From positions 124,001 through 188,000 of the forward strand of contig JAIVFH010000068.1 in NCBI GenBank assembly GCA_025765595.1: 64,000 nt of DNA, in the 5' to 3' direction. The stretch comes from Obelidium mucronatum (taxonomy: Eukaryota > Chytridiomycota > Chytridiomycetes > Chytridiales > Chytriomycetaceae). This document shows, piece by piece, positions 57,236-64,000 of this stretch. The stretch's first letter is position 1. Every line of letters starts with the position of its first letter. A program made the position numbers and the translations under genes. The notes beneath the pieces were generated by a model. That model saw nothing but the letters and a program-made list of their open reading frames with translations. It made no database searches and was not told the origin of the DNA.

Positions 57236-60185
57236 TTATAATTGATTCATCTTTTTGGCTGCAATCGCCGCCTTCTTTTGCTCCCTCAACAACGCGAGCT
57301 GCTCTCGCTTTCTTTGCTTCTCGGCTTCTCGATCTGCTAAACTCCCGCCACCATTTACAGCAACATCCAATCCAGTGCCTGATCCAACATTTCCAAATGA
57401 CGAAATCGAAGACGGGATTCCGCCTGCAAAAGAAGAAACGGGAGACAATGGTACAATACTTCCATTGGATTTCGGAGGTTGAGAATCCCAATCATCATCC
57501 CACCCGGTACCACCAGTAGAAACAACCGAGGCAGTCGCAACTTTTGGCTAAAAGAAAAAAAAAGTACAGTCAACATTCAGGAAACTTGAAATTGAATCCA
57601 ATACCCACTTTTTCTTCCCAATCGGTGTTCCAATCTTCCACATTCACTGATTGCACTGCCTTTGGTTTCAACGACATTCCACCAACACTGCCACTACCAC
57701 TTGCACTTATTGGTTTCATCACTGGTGGCAGGCCACTACTACTCCCAGTTGTAGTTCCAAATCCAGGCTGAGAAGAGTTGGATGAAGCACCTCCCCCGAA
57801 TGAGTTGCGACCAGTATCTTCACTCTTTCGAACAGCCATGGCGCCAGTGCCGCTATCAGTGCCTGTGGGACCAGCCGTTGAAGTTGTTGCCCTTGCAATT
57901 GTAGACGAAAGTGCCCCAACGGCCCAACCTGCCCACCCATCTTGTCCAACCGCCGCAGTCGCCGGTGAAGTACCACCACCCATTGCACTTACTGGTACAG
58001 GACTTGAGCCAGGCACAGCTTCCTGGGGGTCGGGCTGTCGAAGAGAAAAGAGAGTGGTTAAAAATCAAAGACACATTCAAGAGAAACAAGGCATGTACTC
58101 GCCATGTTGTTGCTATGTTTCTCCAGTCGCTTCACAAAAATATCCAAGTTTTTGAACGCCTGCGTTCTTATGCTCCTTTCTGGGTCCAGCAATAACAACG
58201 ACGTGGCTGGAATAATACGCTGGGCGACATCCATTGGGGAATAGTAATCGGCTGTTGCCTGAAGAGCAAGAAGACCAGCATTTCGTGTAGGTGCGAAAGA
58301 ATCATGGAGACTTCGGCTGAAAGCTGGAATCAGAATTTTCTTCCTAGTTATTTCATTGAGGGACGTTGCCAGTTTCCCGAGACAGATTGTTGTATTCTGG
58401 GAAAAAGAGAGTGAGATTTTTCCAGGAAGAAACGTCTTGACCAACATACAGCTCGAATTCCAGGCTCTTCGTCATTCTGAAGTTTTGCGAGGAACCTTAG
58501 TAGGTCATTGTTGATGATTCTCTCATTCAACTGTTGCCGTGAAAGACTTGGTTAATTAAACAATTGTAATAAACAAATAGATACCTTTGGCACAATCAAC
58601 AAAACAGAACGCAAAGTGCATTCACGAACAACGGCATTCGAGTCACTAAATCCCGTTGACTAATATGAATCAAAAAAACATTAAGGAAAATAAAAAAAAA
58701 CATCAACCACCAAAACAACAAACCAAATTGGGGAAGATCTTTTCATTAAGGACTTTCGGATTCACTTTCTCGATAAACCCCCCCATATTCTCACAAAGAC
58801 TGACGCGGATCGCCCGATCGGGAAGGGCAAACATTTTGATGAGAATAGGCACGAGCAACGATTCAAACTCGGCCGTGTCCAATTTGTTACCAATCTTAAG
58901 AATCGGTGATAACGCTTTAGAACCAGCGCCTCCAAATTCAAGAGCTTTAATAAGCTCTGGAAGAATTTTGTGCTTGCAAAAGTCGGAAGGAAATGTTTCT
59001 AAAGAGTTGTTTAACTTGCTGGTGGACACAAAAGATTAGACGGGGAATACAAAGATAAAAAAAAGGACAAACTTCAAAAACTGATCCTTTTCGTGCGATT
59101 CCTTGATAGAAAACTGCTCCAATGCCAAACAAACAGAAATGAAATCATTCACAAAATAGCCGCCTTGTGCTGACTTGCATCGCTCGAAGACAGTAGCAAC
59201 GTCATGCCGAGATTTAGGGTTTGAGTTGAGCAGATGTTTATAATGTGGTACAAGAACTTTCGGGATCTTCGAGATATTTGTGAGCACGTCTCGAGACGGT
59301 AAACTCGTGTTGTTAAAGACTTCATAGAGAAGGCAGCCAAATCCCCAGGAATCAAGAGCAGATAATGGATTACTGTATGTTGTTTCGTGAGTATCAATGT
59401 ATGAATATCAAAGGGCAACTGCTCAGTTACTCCTGCCGCCAACACAAAGTGAGGGAAGGAATACGAATACGAACTCTACTATACCCGCCCAGCCATTCGC
59501 GCACTCCGGAGGTGCATATTTAAAAGAATCAGCAAGTCTAGAGCCCCACTCAACCAACAGAGGTTGTGGATCCTTTAGGGAGCACGCAACATCCAACCCA
59601 GCCAACTTCCATTCGCCTGATTTTGTTATGTAAATGGAAGACATGCGAATGTTTCCGTGTGTCATTTGGACGTCAGCATTGAGGAATTTGACAGCGCTCT
59701 GTTTGAAATGAAAACTGTGGGATGGAATGTATCAGAATGGGGAGACGTACAGCAATTTTGTAGAGACCCAAAGCAAGAAAGTTTGCATCATCGGCTAAAG
59801 ACGGATCGCGCGATAAAGCAAGCGACAGAGGCGTGACGGGTTCAGTGCCGATAATAACTTGTGCATCGTTCTAGGTGTTGTTGGTTGGTTTGTGCTGACG
59901 ATGATGATTGACAGGCTTCACCTCAGCGCCATCAACAAAGGAAAGAAGGCCAGGATGCCGCAATGTCTTCGATCGTTTGAGAGCATTTTTCGCGAGGAAA
60001 AGCCGCTCTTTGTTTCCTGGTTTTGCCGAATCAAAGACAAAGACGGACGCTTCAGCGCCTGCCTTGGATGCTTTATGCAGCTGCCACCCCGCTGGAGACA
60101 GTTCCCCGACAGACTCAAGCAGCGAGAACGGATGCGCTGGCGCTGTTGACGAGAGCGACGACACAAGAGTGGACAGATTAAACAT
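57236..60185 (-). CDS. CEX1: SCY1-like pseudokinase (SCYL1/CEX1)
   Basis: This is a SCYL1-type pseudokinase with HEAT repeats, acting in tRNA export and COPI traffic. The N-terminus (MFNLSTLVSSLSSTAPAHPF) begins a kinase-like domain lacking catalytic residues: LRHPGLLSFVDGAE, QMTHGNIRMSSIYITKSGEW, KYAPPE and LDSWGFGCLLYEVF. HEAT-like helices follow, with FALPDRAIRVSLCENMGGFI, PKVLNEKIFPN and NTTICLGKLATSLNEITRKK. The C-terminus is Gly/Ser/Thr-rich with WNTDWEEK and WDDDWDS motifs, and ends LREQKKAAIAAKKMNQL, as in SCYL1. About nine introns. No frame break was required in the conserved core. Confidence 0.9.
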
Positions 60186-60230
60186 CGATGTGATGAAGTT
60201 TCTTTGAATTTGTTTCCTTATTTCATTTAA

Positions 60231-61340
60231 TTACACTCTCCCATCGCCCTCTTGAGAGGCGGCGGTTTGTCGTTTAAACACCCCAAAGAGAGTTTTTCGC
60301 AGCGCTGGCATAAAGACAAGAACGAGAGCAGGGGAGATCAACACGTCCAATGCCACCATCAGATTCCCAAACACTAACGCTGCGGTAAAGTCACCAGCTG
60401 GCTCATATAATGCTCCCAACATCACTATCGATATCGGCATGTAGCAGACGAAAATACTGCCGCCCATTGCAATACATGAAAACAGAATCTTCCGTTCCAG
60501 CTTGACTCGAATAACATCCACGTCAAACTTGCTGCTTCGCTTATTGGCAAGACTGGCTCGAATCTTTCTTTTAGACACTAAATACGTTCCCACATAAATT
60601 CCACCAGTGATGAATGTCATGGTAAAGAGAATTGCCACCATGGCGGGCGGTGAGATTGTTTCGAACCAGGTATATAGCATTTCATCGTGCTTTTGATTTG
60701 CCTAGCAATTGAAAGTGAGTTCGTGGACAGGAATTTCCGGAAGAAACAGTCACAACTCAACTCCAAGCATATAGTCGAACACTACCGTTGAAGCCAACAA
60801 GCACCATGTAAATATGGCCGCCCAATAGTTTTTCTGGCATTCTTCTTCCTTCTGTTGAACGATCGTAAAATACCGCTCCATTGCAATCAAAGTGTTTATC
60901 TATGGGCGTAATTGAGTTGGTTTGCCGCATAGAACAAAACAACCAAAATCGAAACCAAGACCCACCCCAAAGATCAACAGCAGGAAAAACGAAGTATATA
61001 GTTTAATGACATTTGTCGGGAATGTAGCCGTCGAAGTCAGCTCTACCAGCGGCCGGATCGTTGACAAGAGACACCACAGCAAAACCACAAACGTCAATAG
61101 AACAAGAAATCCATCGAGGCGATTCGTAATCAGCCGTTTCCTTGCGACTGCGGCAGTGAGCGTAACTGCTCCATTCAGAAGGACACCAAGTGCAAAGATT
61201 GGCAAACATACCTTCAGGTTCAAAAAAAGGATTTCAGTGCCAATAAAGCCAGCCCTACAGCAACTCACATCATAATTGAATATCTTCAGTACTTCTGCAT
61301 TGGTTGTTCCAGCAAACGTTGTGATATTTGAGGTCGTCAT
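60231..61340 (-). CDS. Rhodopsin-like GPCR 1 (cluster of three)
   Basis: This is a seven-helix receptor of the rhodopsin-like superfamily. The start MTTSNITTFAGTTNAE has N-glycosylation sites (NIT). Helices include VCLPIFALGVLLNGAVTLTA, RLDGFLVLLTFVVLLWCLLS and LYTSFFLLLIFGVGL. An intron then leads to the ERY motif (LIAMERYFTIVQQKEEE), with KNYWAAIFTWCLLASTVVFD next. AILFTMTFITGGIYVGTYLV, KILFSCIAMGGSIFVCYMPI and GNLMVALDVLISPALVLVFM follow. The basic loop KRSSKFDVDVIRVKLERK is a typical third cytoplasmic loop. Ligand unknown. It diverges from GPCR 2. Confidence 0.83.
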
Positions 61341-61737
61341 AGAATCTGTTCAGATATTTGAATGCTAAAAAAATAAAATGAATTGAGGCTGTGTCAAATC
61401 TCAAACAATCATATGGAAGCGAATAAGTTTTATATGGAGTACTGTATAGGCTTCATGATTACTACCGCCAGCCATTGGAGTCTATTTCTTGGTGTAGTGT
61501 TTGGTGGGCTTGTGGCCCTAACTGATGAGAATTAAGTGGACCGTGGAATCGTGGATACCATCAAAACCAGCTCTCTAGAAGCTATATCCAGCTCAATGAG
61601 CTCATCAGTTGCTGAACTGTTAGGGCATAAGTTCCAGCAAGCTTGTTGAAACGTCTCGAAAATCTCATCATCAGAAAAATCTGGAGGCAAACGTCTGGTC
61701 CAATCTCCCACTCTCTTGCATTCTTCTGCCCCGCAAG
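61341..61737. promoter_or_regulatory. Divergent promoter region of two GPCR genes
   Basis: This 397-bp spacer separates the start codons of GPCR 1 and GPCR 2. I see no recognised elements or gene in it. A divergent arrangement would let both receptors share control. Confidence 0.35.
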
Positions 61738-62770
61738 ATGGCTGTCGAATCGCCGGACTCCGATCCCAACTTCTATATCTCCTATGGGCTCTTCTTTCCT
61801 ACGTATATCCTGGGATTCATTTTGAACCTGTGGGTTCTAATCACAATGGTCACATACCAGCGCCGACTCCTCAATGATCGGCTCTCATATTGCTTAGCAT
61901 CCATGTTGCTTTCTTGCCTCTACTGGTCCTCAATGTCTGTCGCTCGTTATACCATCATCCCATTCGTCGATTACAAGGCAAACTTTCTTGCGCAGTTTTT
62001 TGCAGCAGGGGGATCGATTGCTATGCTGAGTATATTGGGCGCCAATTTGTGCCTGGCTATGGAGCGATACTTTATGTAAGCCCAATACCTGGCGGGGTTT
62101 TTCTAGCGTATAGTCTTGGCAAAAACTCCACCGAACTAATCCCAAAACGCAGGATCCGGCAAGGCTCTATTCAGGGAACCAAAAAGTTCTTTTTCATTGC
62201 AATTGGTGTGCTGTCTTTCCTCGCATGTGTTTCGACAGGCATCTTCACAACATCCCCCGCTTCAAATACAATCGTTCCAGACCGATCTCCTCAATTTGAA
62301 ATATGGCTTGGGATCATGACATCCACCTTTTTGGTTGCCGTCTTTATTGTCGTATACTTGTATGCTTCGACATATTACTTTGCAGCTCGGACCCTAAAGA
62401 ATTTGCCTCCGGACTATGATGTTGTTCGTTTAACAATGGTTTGTACCTGAGTTTCCCCACCTTTTTCCACATGGGGTATTCTTATGTTATTTCGCGATGG
62501 ATCTAGCAACGGAAACTGATGATGTATTGCACTCTCATGAGCTCGTCACTCTTAGTATGCTATATTCCCATCGTCATTTACTTGATGGTTCCGAAAACAG
62601 TGCAAGAAAATCCGTGGATGACTGCGATTTCTGGCGAATTCGTTGCGATGGACAATATAATCAACCCTGTTCTGATATTATACTTTGTACCGCGGATAAG
62701 GAATGCTGTGATCGGAAAACTAGAGGAGGAGGAAGAAGATTATGGTGAATGGGAGCTTCAGGACCAATGA
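61738..62770 (+). CDS. Rhodopsin-like GPCR 2 (cluster of three)
   Basis: This is a seven-helix receptor. It starts MAVESPDSDPNFYISYGLFF and has helices LFFPTYILGFILNLWVLITM, LSYCLASMLLSCLYWSSMSV, GSIAMLSILGANLCLAMERY (with the ERY variant of the DRY motif), KKFFFIAIGVLSFLACVSTG, FLVAVFIVVYLYASTYYFAA, MSSSLLVCYIPIVIYLMV and FVAMDNIINPVLILYFVPRI. The last includes the NPxxxY-F end of helix 7. The C-terminus is acidic (LEEEEEDYGEWELQDQ). Three exons: 61738-62077, about 62152-62437 and about 62507-62770. All seven helices and both hallmark motifs are present, with no frame break. Confidence 0.87.
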
Positions 62771-63238
62771 GGAAACTTTAGAATACATTTTTAGATTGCA
62801 TTTTATTTATGTATATGGCATCATAAGGTGATGCTGTTGATGAGGTTGATGCAGCTGGCTGGTTGATCGCTGTACTGTTCAGCAATTCTGTAACTCGTTT
62901 GGCAACTGAAGGATGGTTCTTTGGTACAGTCTTTGGTCGATGGATTTTTGCCGAGGTTCAGCAGCAGCAACAGATTTCTCAGATTTGATATCATAGTCAG
63001 TGTCAGATCCATTATCTTCTTCCAGGTCAGACAGGTCGGAATACACTTCTTGTTCATCATCAACAATAACAGGAACAACAGTTTTAGTTTGAGAGACTTT
63101 GTCATGAATTCTTTCAGCGCTTTTGCATCATAAGGTTTACCAATTACCATTGAATTGTCCACTGAGGTTGTCCTTTTCTCTGCCGCAACTGTTAACAAAA
63201 TTAGTTTCAACAAAGCCCCAAGCCCGTTGAGTGCCTCT
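62771..63238. other. Spacer with an acidic minus-strand open frame
   Basis: The region between GPCR 2 and GPCR 3. A minus-strand frame (about 62850-63150) reads VDDEQEVYSDLSDLEEDNGS and SEKSVAAAEPRQKSIDQRLY. It looks coding, but no start, splice sites or family are recognised. It may be a relic of another gene or mobile element. Confidence 0.4.
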
Positions 63239-64000
63239 ATGCCCGACAACACCAATCAGTCCTTCGCCCCAATGGTCGCCAACTTCAACTACTATGTTTG
63301 TCTTCCGATCTACACCATTGGAGCAACGCTAAGTGGATGCATTCTGATTACCACAATACGGGCACGGACACACACTCTTCAGCTACGCCTGGATTGGATC
63401 GTGCTTGCCCTGACCTTTGTCTTCTTCATTTGGGCTCTTGTTTCATCTATTCGAGGCTATGCTGAACTGTCAAGGGCCTTTTTCTCGGTTTGTCGTAATT
63501 TAACATCAGTGTCAAATTCCAGCTAATCTGTGTTCCAGGTCAATGGTAGCACAGTCTTTACATCATTATGCATTGTTTTAATCTTTGGAATCAATATGGC
63601 GCTCTGTGTGGAGAGGTTGGCTCAACATGATTGGTTTTTGCAACTGATTATACTCCACATTCTAGGTATCACATGGTGGCACGAAGTTCAAGGGAAGAAA
63701 GTACGAATGGACTTATTGGCATTGGATTCACCTTTTTTCTATTTTCGATTATGATACTCTTTGCCTTCTTTACACTGGTGAGTGGCCAGGTGTTCGCTTC
63801 CCTTCAGCACCAAATCCTCACATGTACGACTGTTTTCTTTCGTCTCTACATTTAGCCCGCAACAAACGAAGTGGAAGCAGAATTAATCAACTTTTTCAGC
63901 GTTATGCAACCATTTGTCCTCATACCATTTTGGCTGATTCTGATCCTTATGACTTGTGCAATTTACTGTGCAACTTATCTGAAGTCTATTCAAGTTCTCA
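63239..64000 (+). CDS. Rhodopsin-like GPCR 3 (3' end outside window)
   Basis: This is a seven-helix receptor, cut by the window end. It starts MPDNTNQSFAPMVANFNYYV (one N-glycosylation site, NQS). Helices: CLPIYTIGATLSGCILITTI, LDWIVLALTFVFFIWALVSS, VFTSLCIVLIFGINMALCVE (leading into ERY across an intron ending near 63664), IGFTFFLFSIMILFAFFTL, and FVLIPFWLILILMTCAIYCA. Introns are about 63489-63538, 63616-63664 and 63779-63854. Helix order and the ERY motif match GPCR 1 more closely (CLPI start of helix 1; similar loop lengths). Confidence 0.82.

Overview
The window is nuclear DNA from an intron-rich eukaryote, most likely a zoosporic (chytrid-like) fungus. Fungal features are a GPI-anchored family-18 glycosidase, fungal-style Mediator kinase and heat-shock factor, and short introns (mostly about 50-120 bp, GT...AG). 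Flagellar and centriolar genes (CFAP157, MORN5, SAS-6), rhodopsin-like GPCRs and a Crinkler-type gene point to a flagellated early-diverging lineage. I cannot name the species from sequence alone.

Layout: 1-12.7 kb holds a CDK8-like kinase (5' cut by the window), a germinal-centre kinase, MORN5, a BRD8-like bromodomain protein, SDF2, AP-3 sigma, CFAP157, ATG8 and inositol-pentakisphosphate 2-kinase. A HOOK-family adaptor spans 12.7-15.6 kb. 15.9-24.4 kb is a repeat island: low-complexity AACACGGAAA-type repeats, then a complete copia retrotransposon (18312-23852, 186-bp LTRs, 5-bp target duplication AGCAT) nested inside the gag gene of an older, truncated copia element. 24.6-37.7 kb holds PGS1, mitochondrial mL44, an unknown membrane protein, a PP2A-B56 subunit, NDUFB9, an LMBR1-type membrane protein and CCT4. 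37.9-39 kb is a decayed ABCA transporter. 39-45.5 kb holds SAS-6, Sm-E, a heat-shock factor and PIG-C/GPI2. 45.5-49.4 kb is a tandem triplet of two-finger C2H2 factors. 49.7-53.1 kb holds a glycosidase with a SOD-like N-terminus and an apparent fusion of the mitochondrial EF-Ts N-terminus to a Crinkler protein. 53.5-60.2 kb holds an F-box protein, an unrecognised gene and SCYL1. 60.2-64 kb is a cluster of three GPCR genes, the last cut by the window end.

The genes are mostly unrelated housekeeping functions packed closely, several as divergent pairs with 49-80 bp between start codons. Three patterns cut across them: (1) small GC-rich hairpins of the type CCGCC-GAA-GGCGG scattered in introns from 25.7 to 33 kb and once at 53.3 kb; (2) abrupt GC-rich blocks at the 5' ends of several otherwise AT-rich genes; (3) many single-base frame breaks in clearly conserved genes, which look more like consensus errors than decay and which affect how each gene model should be read.
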